Source of the DNA: Megaustenia siamemsis
Taxonomy: Eukaryota > Mollusca > Gastropoda > Stylommatophora > Ariophantidae
NCBI GenBank assembly: GCA_032433765.1
Contig: JAVIAB010000101.1
Coordinates: 59,014,092 to 59,078,091, forward strand
DNA length: 64,000 nucleotides
Reading direction: 5' to 3'
The position numbers and the translations under genes are program-made. The notes beneath the pieces were generated by a model that saw only the letters and a list, made by a program, of their open reading frames with translations, was not told the origin of the DNA and searched no databases. Below are positions 47,761 to 58,505 of this stretch, one piece after another. Within the stretch, counting starts at the first letter, position 1, and the number at the start of each line of letters is the position of its first letter.

Positions 47761-48262
47761 TTATATGTTCTTTAATAACCTCTGTCTGATTTTAAAATTA
47801 CTTATTTAAATGAAACTAATTTAGTTTATATGACTTCAAGCGAGATTTATAATTATGTATATGTAAAGAATTGTAGATAACGTTGATATAAGATGAATAC
47901 ATGTAAACAACTTATTGAGTGCTTTGGATAAATATACAAATATACAAATACACACATATACAAATACACACATATACATCCGCATATATAACAATATAGA
48001 GTCTTTACATCTTCATATCCCAATCCAACATACACTTACAATTTCTATTTCTTCTTTTAACTGTAAAAATCAACATCATGACATAATTAAGCGACATTGC
48101 TCTACAAATACATTTATGGTCATAATCAAAGGAAGATTATCTATTTATGTTGTTCATTTTTTTCCCTTCAGGTTTAAGCCTAATTTGTCCATTCTTCACT
48201 TATCTACTTCAATCTATAATTGTTTTACATTTTAAATCTTTAGAAAATAGATATAGAATTTG
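47761..48262. other. AT-rich stretch with short ATAC repeats
   Basis: Imperfect ATACAAATACACAC repeats at about 47935-47980. Nothing else recognised. Confidence 0.5.
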
Positions 48263-48537
48263 TATTATTCAGCTAAGAACCGCGATAGCTCAATGGTTAG
48301 TGAACTGGACTACAAAGGACAAGAGGTAGGGTTCGATCCCAACCGACGGCTTCCGGGTTCACCCAGCTTAAATGGGTACCTGATTTTTTTCTAGGAAAGT
48401 GAAGCGGCACAGGCGTAATAATCAGCACATTACCCCAACAATAATGTGCTGAAGGTGTGTAAAATTTATGGTCACTAACACCATATTCCCTGTACGCCAC
48501 TTGGCGTGACGGGGCTCTTTACTTTATTAATCAGCTA
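48263..48537 (+). mobile_element. tRNA-derived SINE with near-perfect 13-bp TSD
   Basis: TATTATTCAGCTA (48263-48275) and TATTAATCAGCTA (48525-48537) flank a 249-bp body. The head has A box TAGCTCAATGG (48287-48297) and B box GGTTCGATCCC (48331-48341). A core follows, GGGTTCACCCAGCTTAAATG to GGGTACC (about 48355-48380), like CGACCCAGC/AAATGGGTACC in the 10.4-kb SINE. It is followed by TTTTTTCTAGGAAAG, a counterpart of TATCCTGGGAAGG there. The heads differ, so the two SINEs share a core but not a tRNA source. Confidence 0.88.
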
Positions 48538-49005
48538 TATTAATGGAGAGACATGCCAGACTATGACGTTAAGTCAATGCCTTGTTCTAATAAGACAACA
48601 CTTGCTAATTTAATAACAAAACACACGAAAGCTTAACCTATCTGCGCGACGATGTTAATTCATGGACTGAGAAAGTCCAAGATAAGAAAATATAGGTAAG
48701 AAAACACCTGCCCAGATATGGAACAGTATCAACGGCCATGACTAATGTGTCTGCCGATCACATTATATATATATTCAATAGAAGAGGTGGCCAGATCTTG
48801 AAGTTTAACTCTATCGATAGAGAGTTACAGAACGGGTTATGAGTCGGGCCTCAATGTATGATCAATGGCAATAGAACAAACTCCTTTTACGGTTTACTTT
48901 ATCAAACTAAAGTTAACAAGGGAAAATAACTCATCGATTAAAATAAACATAACGGCATTTGCGATGTTAAATAGTTGATGCCCCTGTTATAAGACAAAAT
49001 GTTGG
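48538..49005. other. Unannotated stretch
   Basis: No recognisable feature. Confidence 0.5.
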
Positions 49006-49184
49006 AATTGAGTTATTGAGTGATTTGCGTGTCATCATCATCGCACTCCGAACATGTCCATAGGTGCTCAGATCCCCTCCTCAGCAATTCCCTCAGTGTC
49101 CAGCGACTGACGACTCCAGTTCTATGTTGGTTGATAAGTCTTCTTACACAGCCACTAAGTTTTTCATTTCTGGCTGTGCCCATC

Positions 49185-49796
49185 TTAACTCCCATTTCCA
49201 TCATCCGAAGAAGTGACGTGGATCTGTGTTTGTCGAAGTCCCGTGCTCTTCCCACATCTCGGAGGGCATTGATGATGTTCGCCCGATCCATTGGTTGAAC
49301 CTTCCTCAACGACAGCGCAGCTAGCCAACCTGTCCGCTCTTTCATTTTCCCGTACTCCCGCATGTCCAGGGACATAGACAAAGGTGACCTTACGTATTTT
49401 AGATTTCTGCAACGACTCTATCCATTGCATGCGTACAGAGCCCGCCTCCACTTTTCTTATCACGCTCATCGAATCACTCAGTATACATGCGTGGGTGTAG
49501 TCTTGTGACTCTAACCATTTGAATGTCTTGGTCACTGCCATCACCTCCATTGTCATGCTACTCGTGGTCATGACGTATGCACCACTGTCTTCATTGACTA
49601 TTCTGCCTGCCGAGCTTGCTGTAAATGCCCATGCACTTCTTTGGTCTCGTCTTACAGATCCGTCTGTATAGATGACTTCATCTTTCTCATCGGTGTTAAA
49701 GCAGATGAGACCGTTGACCTCGGCATTAACCACTAACGGGTTTTGTTCCATACTTTTCCTGTCGAGTGTGACAATGTATTTTCTCCAGCCTATCAA
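49185..49796 (-). CDS. Family E RNase H domain, open with intact active-site residues
   Basis: A 203-residue minus reading with the RNase HI signature: VIYTDGSVRRDQ (Asp), MTMEVMAVTKTFKWL (Glu), ACILSDSMSVIRKV (Asp) and YVPGHAGVRENERADRLAS (His, last Asp). It would remove RNA from the RNA-DNA hybrid after first-strand synthesis. The plus-strand copy at 13.5-15.6 kb has degenerate versions of the same blocks. The C-terminal 40 residues are read in a shifted frame relative to 49013-49381, which carries the true continuation (GTARNEKLSGCVRR, HLWTCSECDDDD). Confidence 0.9.
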   Translation of the reverse strand: MIGWRKYIVTLDRKSMEQNPLVVNAEVNGLICFNTDEKDEVIYTDGSVRRDQRSAWAFTASSAGRIVNEDSGAYVMTTSSMTMEVMAVTKTFKWLESQDYTHACILSDSMSVIRKVEAGSVRMQWIESLQKSKIRKVTFVYVPGHAGVRENERADRLASCAVVEEGSTNGSGEHHQCPPRCGKSTGLRQTQIHVTSSDDGNGS

Positions 49797-50033
49797 TTTG
49801 AGTCGTACTGACAGTAAGAAATTCTAGGGCATACTCGTATTGTGCGAGGACTAATCCCTGGAACAGAAGAGTAAGTAGCCTCTGCTCGATGTTGGCAGCT
49901 GCCATGACCTTCAAGGCGGCTAATCATTTGCGGGATTTTTTATCATATGGTCGACGTGGTTCCGAAAACACAATCTGCGATCAAACTTAGTTCCGAGGTA
50001 TGTCACTAACTTGTCCCTGGTCACCTCATCAGC

Positions 50034-50660
50034 TCACATTCGTACTACCGGTGTGATCGTATTAACGATATGATTGTAAATGGAGAACCATGGAACTGAT
50101 GCTTTATTAGGATTAACCAAGGCACCTGAAACCCCACACCAGGAAGAAATGCGATCGAGTTCGTCTTGCATTGTGGAGGCGATTTCCCATCTGTCTCTTC
50201 CTTGTCGATATACCAGAATAGCATCAGCAAAAATCATAGTTCTTCCCCTCCCATCCAGCTGTTGTTCTGTGATCGTTATTGTGTACACGTTAAATAGAAC
50301 TGGTGACAATGGTGAGCCTTGTGGCAGCCCTGGACAAATGGATATTGGCTCGGAAGACCAACTTTCACATCTGAGTATCACCGTCCTCTGAAACAGTGCC
50401 GTGGCGATCCATCTAACGAGGAAGTGGTGCACCGCCAGTTTGAGGAGCATATGCATGAGATATTCATATGGTACCCTGTTGTATGCATCCTCCAGATCTA
50501 TAGCAGCAGCACATGTCTCCTCTCGTCTGTGGAAGCCTTCGCAGACGTCATAGACAAAGACTGCCGCATTGAGCCATGTCTCTTTGTTTATATCTATAAC
50601 CTCCGAGTGTGGGTGGGAATACGTGTTTCTGTTCAAGGTGACAGGTGAGGACACGGGCAA
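50034..50660 (-). pseudogene. Family E reverse transcriptase palm
   Basis: A 208-residue minus reading: TCAAAIDLEDAYNRVPYEYLM (motif A, AIDLEDAYN), ICPGLPQGSPLSPVLFNVYTITI (motif B), TMIFADAILVYRQGRDR (motif C; FADA in place of FADD, so the second catalytic Asp is lost), SSWCGVSGALVNPNKA. Upstream, 50788-51141 holds the fingers (RSHNTAPGPDGARYDDIGDLADDDLTKLANEFN) in another frame. With A for D in motif C this copy would not be catalytic even if the frame were whole. Confidence 0.92.
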
Positions 50661-51293
50661 CTATTTTCTCCAGCAGCTTGCCCGTAGTGTTCTGCAATGT
50701 GATGATTCTGTAGGCACTGATGTGAGAATGGTTCTTGTTTGGCTTCGGTAGCGGTATTAAGTAGCTGTGCAGACACTCCTCCTTAATCTAGCCACTCTGA
50801 ATGCTGGCATTAAACTCATTGGCCAGTTTTGTCAAGTCGTCGTCAGCTAAATCGCCTATGTCATCGTACCGAGCACCATCTGGACCAGGAGCAGTGTTGT
50901 GTGACCTTTTAAGTGTCGTGCGAATGGTATCGGTTGCGATTGTGAGATCTTCCAGCCCTACATCCTTAAACAATTTCAACAGCGATCCCCGTATCCTCAT
51001 TCTTACAGCCTCATTTCTTTGGTCCGTCTGCTCAATGTAGCGGGCAAGCAGGGTCTTCCCTTTGCTCTCATCAGATTTGTGCCATATCCGGCCTGTGCTC
51101 TGAAAGTCTGGTATGTCTCTGTGTCGTGTTGTGCCATTCATGCTCTGATGAAGGCGTCAGAATGTGCGAGCGATTTTTTTCTGAGCACACTCTTTTACAG
51201 AAGTCGTCCCATTTGGCATCCATAGCCTACTTAGTGCATAGTTTAAATTGCATCATTTTTGGGTCGACCTCTATTTTGAGACGCCTCAAGAAC

Positions 51294-51941
51294 TCAGGTT
51301 GTGTTCTTCCATTCCCTTCTGGCTTTCTGCCATGTCTTCTTTGTCTCTTGCTCCGATAAGCTTCCTTGATAAACTACGTTAAACCAGGGTGGCTGCGTCC
51401 ATCTCTCCTGCCTCCTACGAGGGGCGCTCTGTTTCCTATGTCTGATTTTGCTAATGACGTCCTGGTCTGTTTTCTCGTAGTTGAATGAATGGAGCTTTAT
51501 TTTCTGGCTTCTATTTCTGCTTTTCTCAATTAGGAGGACACATGGATAGTGATCACTTCCGTGGAACCCCAGTGCACTCCACCTGGAAACCGGTGCGAAG
51601 GTGGAAGACACCAGTGCCATGTCTATGACACTATCAGAGTCCCCTGTTCGAGTGACCATTCTTTTTGCCCTTCCATCACTCAAGCTCACTAAATCGGCCG
51701 ACACCAGTGCGTTCTCTAAGCCTTCTCCCTGCTTGTTGGTTATGACGTTACCCCACTGGTTTCCTCTAGCATTAAAGTCTTCGCAGAAAATGACGTTCTC
51801 TTCATGGAACTCGAAGAGATGCTGCCATTGTTGTGTGTTCACCTTCCCATTACAGGCATACACATTAACAATCACGAAATAAACTGGGGTCTGCAACCTG
51901 ACCGCATGTACCTGCAATTCTGCATTGTTCCACGCAGACAT
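51294..51941 (-). pseudogene. Family E endonuclease domain (partial) and linker
   Basis: A 215-residue reading on minus: VIVNVYACNGK, NVIFCEDFNARGNQWG (counterpart of GDFNA.., here EDFNA), VSLSDGRAKRMVTRTGDSDSVIDMALVS, LGFHGSDHYPCVL (SDH pair). The N-terminal part with the catalytic Glu is missing because the element is truncated there. After the SDH motif a linker follows (RRQERWTQPPWFN). The start at 51941 is not natural. Confidence 0.85.
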
Positions 51942-52144
51942 GAAAAGATGTAAAAACTTTCAAAGAATGACACTGGACGATACATTTCCTGGAAACAGAA
52001 AAGATTACGATCGATTCTTTATAAACTACACTCACCGAGGCAAAAGATGGATATCGACACACATTCATAAAGGCCGACACAACAGTGTTACCAAAATGGG
52101 GACATGCTGCCCGATGTGAAATAGACATTAAAGCGTGTTTGTTT

Positions 52145-52190
52145 GTGGCCATGTGTGTGTGTGTGTGTGTATGCATGTGTGTAAGAATAA
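52145..52190. repeat. (GT)n microsatellite
   Basis: GTGTGTGTGTGTGTGT run with imperfect edges, next to the 75-bp array. Confidence 0.9.
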
Positions 52191-52204
52191 CACAATATTT
52201 GTAT

Positions 52205-52860
52205 AGTCAGATGACCCTGAAAGTCTACGGTAGAAGTAAAAATCTGCGATAATTCGATGTATGGTTACACACGTTTGTGTAGTCAAACTTGTTACAGAGA
52301 GATGGTAGAAGTAATTTCTACGATAATTCGATGTATAGTTACACACATTGGTGTTTTCAAACTTGTTACAGAGAGGTGGTAGAAGTAAAAATCTGCGATA
52401 ATTCGATGTATAGTTACACACATTGGTGTTTTCAAACTTGTTACAGAGAGGTGGTAGAAGTAAAAATCTGCGATAATTCGATGTATGGTTACACACATTT
52501 GTGTTGTCAAACTTGTTACAGAGAGAGTCTAGCATATTATCACCATGTAGTTTGATTTGTTAATATACCCTTATATATATTCTGTGTGTTTGTTGTTCCT
52601 CCAGCCGAAGGCCTCTTGGCCGAAACGTTGACTTTTGTTTCGTCCATTTCCACGTAAAGATGTCACCATACCATTTTTTCCTTTTTTTATTATTGCTTTT
52701 ATCATCAGCTTTACAGCAGCTTCGCATCTCTAAGCATCTTGGTGCATCTTGATGCCTTTACCTCTACTTGTTACAGAGTGATGGTAGAAGTTATTTCTAC
52801 GATAATTCGATGTATGGTTACACACGTTTGTGTTGTCAAACTTGTTGCAGAGAGGTGAAT
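52205..52860. repeat. 74-75-bp tandem repeat, five units, interrupted
   Basis: The GATAATTCGATGTA landmark occurs at 52248, 52322, 52397 and 52472 (steps 74, 75, 75), then again at 52801. The last step is long because a 242-bp element sits between units 4 and 5 (52524-52765). The conserved unit includes GTTACACAC, CAAACTTGTTACAGAG and GGTAGAAGTAA. Confidence 0.95.
52524..52765 (+). mobile_element. Penelope-like retroelement end inserted in the 75-bp array
   Basis: Bounded by ACTTGTTACAGAG at 52511-52523 and 52766-52778 (13 bp). Inside are the hairpin AAGGCCTCTTGGCC and CGAAACGTT (52606-52629), then CCATTTCCACGTAAAG, ACCATACC with a T-run, and TTTACAGCAGCTTCGCA. Homologous to 35010-35200. The motif resembles the 3' end of Penelope-like elements, but no RT/GIY-YIG protein is present here. 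The bounding repeat is also part of the array unit, so TSD and unit copy cannot be told apart completely. Confidence 0.6.
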
Positions 52861-53649
52861 TAGAAATAATCAGAAACATTCAATAACAATCTTTAACTCT
52901 TGATGTTACTGAGTCTTTAAATCGGTGAAATCATCTGGTATTGATTAGTTATAACACACTTGCCAATCAAATTCATTGTTTTATCATCTCTCCGATATAA
53001 AACGTCATCTCTACTATTGATATCCAGTGACGCCTGCGTCGACGTGTGTATTAGGCACTGGTTGTACATGTGTAGCACACGTCAGTAAAGGGACATCACT
53101 TAGACGATACAAATGTAGAAACATAAAAATATGGGAGACAGTTCTAAAACTGACAGTCAAGCATCGATTCGTTCCTTAATTAAATGTTTAGGAAACATGC
53201 ACGTTACATTATTGTTAATCGTGAACGTTCTTGCTACTTACTCTACTTAACAACAGGTAAATCTGCAAGAAAAATACGTGACGTTATAGTTCATAAATAA
53301 TATTTCTAAATATAGTGTCTACTATTATCTCAAATTGTTTCATTATTCAACGAGACACTATGACGTATGTCTCCATACTTACACTTGAACAATATAAGTC
53401 TTTTACAAATATTTTTTTTAACAGTCGGTTCTCAATCTTACATCCTGGATGAGTAATTGAACTCTTGCATGTATATTCTGTGAGAGTGACTTGCCTTTAA
53501 GCTGTGGCGATGTTGGCATCGGTGTTGATGCGTTACCTTTCAGTACCTGGACATATGAACCGTGCTATACCTCTCTGGGAATGTCACAGGGGTCACCTTA
53601 TCGCCTATTTTGTTTAATTTATACGTTGAGAGGTAACGCAATAGCATTG
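52861..53649. other. Unannotated stretch
   Basis: No clear feature. The reading at 53491-53685 (MPLSCGDVGIGVD, then MSQGSPYRLFCLIYTLRGN) may belong to the decayed ORF that follows, in a different frame. Confidence 0.4.
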
Positions 53650-54200
53650 TGTAGAGTCTTTCCGAAATTTTGCTTTATTAGATGACATCATGACATATGT
53701 AAAACACGAGATACAGCAGAAAAAACGCATCAACTGTAAAAAATGCGGATCAAAAAACAACAACACATTCATAAACCCGAGCACGGTGTCTATCATATGG
53801 TGTTCGTCGAATAATAGAATTGTTAAGAACATCATCCCTGGCGTGTACTGTAATGATGGAAACATTTCGAGTGTTACAGCTTTCATGTATTAAGTGAGAA
53901 TAAATTTTGATATGATCTATTCTTTCAGTTATCACTTTAGCGATGCTATTCATAGCATGAGGGGAGTCACCGAGATGAAGACCATAGCCAAGACATATCC
54001 TGCTAATTCAAGTCTTGATGATGTCAGGGCTGGAATGTGCATCAGTGTGTTTATTCACTCGTCAGTCCCAATTGTAAGGCTAGAATGGACTTAAACAAAG
54101 GACCTATGGGATGGTTGCAGTGAAGCGTTTAAGTATTTTGACAGACATTACGCTAGCAACGATTTGGCAATTGTAATATCAGAAGAAAAAAAGGACTAAG
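53650..54200 (+). pseudogene. Unrecognised decayed ORF with Cys pair motif
   Basis: One frame reads protein-like text across the region with three stops (TAA near 53891, TAA near 54092, TAA near 54195): VESFRNFALLDDIMTYVKHE, a RINCKKCGSKNNN zinc-ribbon-like half site, WCSSNNRIVKNIIPGVYCNDGN, SMRGVTEMKTIAKTYPANSS, VRAGMCISVFIHSSVPIVRL and DGCSEAFKYFDRHYASNDLA. There is no match to any LINE here. The coding look comes from an even amino-acid spread and a constant frame. Origin unknown: a host gene, a transposon gene or an old viral insert are all possible. I do not assign a function. Confidence 0.4.
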
Positions 54201-54444
54201 CAAAATAAGCTTTCATCTCGTTAATCAGTGCCACAACTGGGTCTACAGAGTCACTGGATTTCTGATAAAATAATCTTCTAAGAATCTGCGGTTACTATAG
54301 GATAGAATTATTTTTTAAAATAAGCGCGCAATGGGAATAAACGGTTTAAAATTGTTATTTTCAGATCAGAGATCGTTTGGCTTTAATGTTTACAAATGTT
54401 TGTTAATGTTAGAATAATGTTTGTTGATCTCTGTATATATATAT

Positions 54445-54560
54445 TTTTTTTCTTTATACCCGAGGAAGACTTTCGGGGGAAAGTCGTAGTTTGTCTCGTC
54501 TCTCTATTATTATAGCTGTTGAATGCCATGTTGTGCTTATTTTAGATTATACACTAACTG
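54445..54560 (+). mobile_element. Retroelement end motif (hairpin plus GAAAGTCG)
   Basis: CCCGAGGAAGACTTTCGGG followed by GGAAAGTCGTAG (54459-54489), then GTCTCGTCTCTCTATTATTATAG. A hairpin and GAAA-GTCG arrangement like those at 35.05 and 52.6 kb, but otherwise a different sequence, so a separate family. Non-coding. Confidence 0.35.
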
Positions 54561-54959
54561 CTGTGTCTTGACGCCGGGCTAGATTTGGGTATTTGTGACA
54601 TACCAGCAAGACATAGAAGTGACTATGAGATTAGTGTCTATTGAGAAAGTTACTATTGTAGAATTTATGTCTACAGCTTAAGGATAATGATACAAGTAGC
54701 AGCGACGATGAAATCGAGACTGGTTACACAGAATGTAACACACGAAATGTAAGTGGCGGATTAGCCAAGTATTTTAAGAAAGGTCGATAGGTATAACCTG
54801 AATCGGAAATTGAATCAGCGCATGGATATCTCAGAAGTGAACGGGTTTACCTGGAAGAAATCTCCAAGACTTGCTGGCGTTCCCGGTAATGAAATCAGAC
54901 TTGCTCGTTGACAGTGATTCTCTGAATCTAGACATCGACAATGTGTTGTTTAATCTGTT
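54561..54959. other. Unannotated stretch
   Basis: A short acidic reading DTSSSDDEIETGY with GGLAKYFKKGR (about 54690-54790) looks protein-like but is too short to call. Confidence 0.35.
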
Positions 54960-55262
54960 CTTGAAGGAGGTAAATCATGATTCGGAAAAAGGGGTAAATC
55001 ATGAGTGGACAAGGCGGTAAATTATGAGTGGACAAGGCTGTAAATCATGAGTCAGACAAGTATGTAATGCATGAGTGGACACGGTGGTAAATCATGAGTC
55101 GGACGAGGCGGTAAATCATGTGTCGGACAAGGAGGTAAATCATGAGTGGTCAAGGCGGTAAATCATGAGTGGACAAGGCGGTAAATCATGAATTGGAAAA
55201 GGTTTAAACCATGAGTCGAAAAGGAGGTAAATCATGAGTGGACAAGGATGTATAACTTGAGA
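54960..55262. repeat. 23-bp tandem repeat, about 13 copies
   Basis: Unit (GAGG/GCGG)TAAATCATGAGTGGACAAG, with drift in the second half (AGTCGGACA, AATTGGAAA variants). Ends near 55262. Confidence 0.93.
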
Positions 55263-55765
55263 GACCCACGATCTTTGGGATAAAAAAAAAAATCAGTTCT
55301 ATCCTGTGTGATTTCTGTGAGAATACGATGTGTCTAGATTCAAGATCTGACAGGAACAATCTGAAGACAGATCAATAAAAGCTGGTACGGGCGGAAGTGA
55401 AGAGATGGGAAATTTCCCGACTGTAATGAAACTGACCCCTTGAAAACAAAGGAACAGAGTAGTTATCTATAGTAATCTCACATTAAAAAAAAAATAAATC
55501 CACGTTGTTATGATATCCAACGACTGTCTTGTCTAGAACCGATGGATCACGACTCGTATACGTATGATATAATATTGTATCCCCCATTCGCTTGTACAAT
55601 CATTTTCGTATCTAAAAGATATATTATTTGCGTAGTTGTTTTATTCTTAGTAACGATGTCTTCGCCTGAGCCATTCTGACCTGCCTCTCTGGTGCGCATG
55701 TACCATCCTAAGTAAACATCGCTATAAGATGTTTGAATCCTTTGATCTAATTTAGTATTTTCTTA
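55263..55765. other. Unannotated stretch
   Basis: Nothing recognised between the 23-bp array and the start of the LINE leader. Confidence 0.45.
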
Positions 55766-56395
55766 TTTAATTAATGGGGTAGGCTGCTTGACCTACTTCT
55801 AAACGTGTCCACTAGTGGAACAGTGGCCGGCCTCTAGATATAGAGGCGTGCTGAGAATACAGAATAACCAGCCGCGTTCCGCAAAACGAAGTCAAGTGGC
55901 GATACAGAGGCTGGGGTGAATTAGTTGCGTGGGGCAGCTAATTCTATAAAATGCCCCAAATGCCCTATGACGGTTTCGTCGGCGAGTAGGAGACGCCCTC
56001 TAACCTCCTCCCCGGGTAGGTGCGACCTGTCAGCCTAAAGATGACAACGCATATAGAGAAGGTCAACTCCGATTATAAACCCCCGCTGTCCAGCGGGTAC
56101 CCGTTCACGGAATAGACTTTGGTAGTAAACCCTGAGGAAAAATCCAGAGATGGAGTCCATAAGGCAGTTCAGTGTTGATTTCAACTTTGCTCTGGCAACT
56201 CCTGCGGTGCAGTTGGCACCAAACTGTTCTTGCCTATCTAGACCTTTGGATCGCTCGGCTGCGCGGAGTGAAGAAACATGCTGCATGGGCAACAACTTAT
56301 CTCTTTCTTTTTCTGCCTAATCTCGCGCCCAGGAGAGTACACTCCAGAATCGCCATTTTGGTGCCGACAGGATACCATCCACACCTGCCACACAA

Positions 56396-57200
56396 GTGAA
56401 ACCAACAATCAAGAAACTCAACCTACGTTTGGGTTGCTGGAACGTCCGCACAATGCAAACTGGCCTATCTCACAATTTGCGTGATATAAACGACGCCAGA
56501 AAGATAGAAATAATCAATAATGAACTGAAAAGACTTCAGGTGGATATAGCCGCACTTCAAGAGACGCGTTTGTCAGGATCAGGTATGCTGAGCGAAGCGG
56601 ACTACGTGTTCTATTGGCAAGGAAAGAGCAGAGACGATATCAGAGAACACGGTGTGGGATTTGCTGTGAAAAAATCTCTAAAAGGTCTGGTTACACTCGG
56701 TCAGAATGCATCAGAGCGGATACTAACACTTCGCCTCAACACAACATCAGGACCAGTTACACTTATAAGTGTGTACGCTCCGACCTTGTGCTCGTCATCT
56801 GAAACCAATGACAATTTCTATGAAAATCTGACAGAAGTCATGGAAAGTATACCAGGACAAGATCACATTATTCTACTGGGGACTTCAATGCAAGAAATGG
56901 CGCAGACCACAGTTTGTGGCCAACCTGCATCGGTCGCTTTGGTGCTGGTAAATTAAACGAAAACGACCAACGACGTCTAGTGTTTTGCGCCTATCACAAC
57001 CTGTGCGTCACAAATACTTTCTTCAATACCAGGCCTCAGCATAAAGTATCTGGAGACACCCACGATCGAAACACTGGCACCAGCTGGACTTGATACTTGT
57101 CAGACGTCCTTTCCTCAAATCTGTAATTAACACACGGTCATACCACAGTGCAGACTGTGACTCAGATCATTCACTAGTTTGCTGCAAACTCAAGCTACTG
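56396..57200 (+). pseudogene. Family F endonuclease domain
   Basis: Starts LRLGCWNVRTMQTGL (NVR motif, Asn of the active site), then VDIAALQETRLSGSGML (Glu), VFYWQGKSRDDIREHGVGFAV, TLISVYAPTL. The reading 56396-56956 ends early because one base is missing at about 56878. In the next frame comes GDFNARNGADH (the Asp/Asn pair), then DQRRLVFCAYHNLCVTNTFF, a SWRHPRSKHWHQLDLILVRR-like block and SADCDSDHSLV (Asp-His pair). Apart from the indels, all key residues remain. Confidence 0.92.
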
Positions 57201-57342
57201 CCCAGGAGGTTCCACTATGACAGGCAGCAAAGGCGAGACCTCGCATAGACACTAGCAAGCTAATACATTCTGGATTGGTCGAGCAGTTCAACAAGACCCT
57301 CAAGGAGTCGCAAACCGCGCTCATGAACACTACACCAGCGCT

Positions 57343-57805
57343 GTGGAAAAATGGGAGCATCTTCGCAACGTCATCTACAACAACGCGGTTAGCATCTTTG
57401 GAAAACTGACACTAAAGTCTCACGATTGGTTTGAAGCAAACTCCCATGTTATGACACCCGTAATCGAAGCTAAACGCGCGGCCTTCTTAGATCACAAGCT
57501 CGCACCTAATGCAAATACTCTGCAGGCTATTAAAATGACCAGAAACAAAGTCCAGCAATCAGCTCGACGCTGTGCTAATGAGTACTGGCTCCAGGTTAGC
57601 GACAGCATCCAGACTGCATCTCAAACTGGAAACCTAAAAGTAATGTATGATGGCATAAAAAAAGCCCTTGGACCAACAAAATACACTATTGCCCAACTAA
57701 AGTCATCCACTAGGGAGAAAATAACAAATAGAGGCAAACAGATGGAAAGATGGGTGGAACATTATTCTTCACTTTATTCAATAGAAAACACTGTTACACC
57801 AAACG
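57343..57805 (+). pseudogene. Family F linker upstream of RT, cut by insertion
   Basis: The reading MEKWEHLRNVIYNNAVSIFGKLT, DWFEANSHVM, VQQSARRCANEYWLQVSDSIQTASQTGN, KQMERWVEHYSSLYSIENTVTPN is the LINE spacer. It ends at codon N of VTPN, where the insert begins. After the insert the text resumes ALDALQCLPPMEELDIEPTVEELSKAI (60597 onward) in the same frame once insert and one TSD copy are ignored. The apparent continuation into the insert (VRSHFGPYI) is not LINE. Confidence 0.93.
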
Positions 57806-58176
57806 TTCGATCCCACTTCGGACCATATATTGTTCTTCGTTTTTTTCTATTGTTGTTGTCTGTCAATTTTTCCGAGTGCTAACACATACTTCTTTGTTCT
57901 ATTATTCCCTATTATCGCCTCGGAAGTTCCCCATATAATAATATTTATGTATTATTATTTGTACCCAGTATATAATCACTGGGAACTACTATTCGTGCTG
58001 TTTCGTCCTATAAATGTTTGTCTACAACACAAGTATTCAGCCCTACTGGGAGATACTTGCATTAATAGGAAAGTACAAATATACAATTTATTTCCGGTCT
58101 GTGATCGTTACCCTATGCTATAGTCATTGAGAACGTCATCGTGTAAGACACTACTGCAATAGCCAATTTTTAAGTG

Positions 58177-58281
58177 GCTGCGTGGTAGTGTGCCAAGCGT
58201 TCGGCTTCTCGTGGCAAGGCGCGGTGCCACTGAGTACGGGTTCGATCCCACTTCGGACCATATATTGTTCTTCGTTTTTTT
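58177..58281 (+). promoter_or_regulatory. Pol III type internal promoter and T7 stop in the 437-bp unit (example)
   Basis: Within one unit, GTGGCTGCG at 58177 begins a tRNA-like head. The A-box candidate is 58183-58194, the B box is 58238-58248 (GGGTTCGATCC), and a run of seven T at 58275-58281 is a strong candidate Pol III terminator. A transcript would be roughly 105 nt. The same arrangement recurs in the other units with small changes (the B box loses one C in the last unit, near 60430). Function is inferred; the boxes are seen. Confidence 0.55.
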
Positions 58282-58399
58282 CTATTGTTGTTTGTCTGTC
58301 AATTTTTCCGAGTGCTAACACATACTTCTTTGTTCTATTGTTCCCTATTATCGCCTCGGAAGTTCCCCATATAATAATATTTATGTATTATTATTTGTA

Positions 58400-58505
58400 C
58401 CCAGTATATAATCACTGGGAACTACTATTCGTGCTGTTTCGTCCTATAAATGTTTGTCTACAACACAAGTATTCAGCCCTACTGGGAGATACTTGCATTA
58501 ATAGG
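58400..58505 (+). other. Predicted folded RNA domain in the 437-bp unit (example)
   Basis: Complementary pairs seen in one unit: CCCAGT 58400-58405 with ACTGGG 58414-58419 (6/6); CCTATAAATG 58443-58452 with CATTAATAGG 58496-58505 (9/10); CAAGTAT 58466-58472 with ATACTTG 58489-58495 (7/7). The last two are adjacent and nested, which makes a branched stem with a small hairpin between. The arms are unchanged in the other units I compared. No CTGATGA core was seen, so this is not a canonical hammerhead ribozyme. Confidence 0.5.

Larger units (their letters stand above)
49010..51945 (-). mobile_element. RNase H-bearing LINE (family E): endonuclease, RT, RNase H, minus strand
   Basis: About 2.9 kb, read from 51945 to 49010, in the order endonuclease (51941-51294), RT fingers (51141-50788), RT palm (50660-50034), connection and RNase H (49796-49185), Cys-containing C-terminus (49381-49013). 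The 3' end carries CATCATCATCG and ends near TCAATAACTC, as at 15600-15640 on plus. The domain order APE-RT-RNase H is that of the I group. Frames change at least four times, so the element is dead, but each domain is recognisable. The 5' end is truncated in the endonuclease. Confidence 0.95.

Noticed and set aside
58400..58505. Hammerhead ribozyme in the 437-bp unit
   Set aside because: GGACGAAACAGC is present on the minus strand (complement of about 58432-58443), resembling the end of stem II plus GAAAC. But no CTGATGA and no matching stem II strand were found upstream, so I do not call it.
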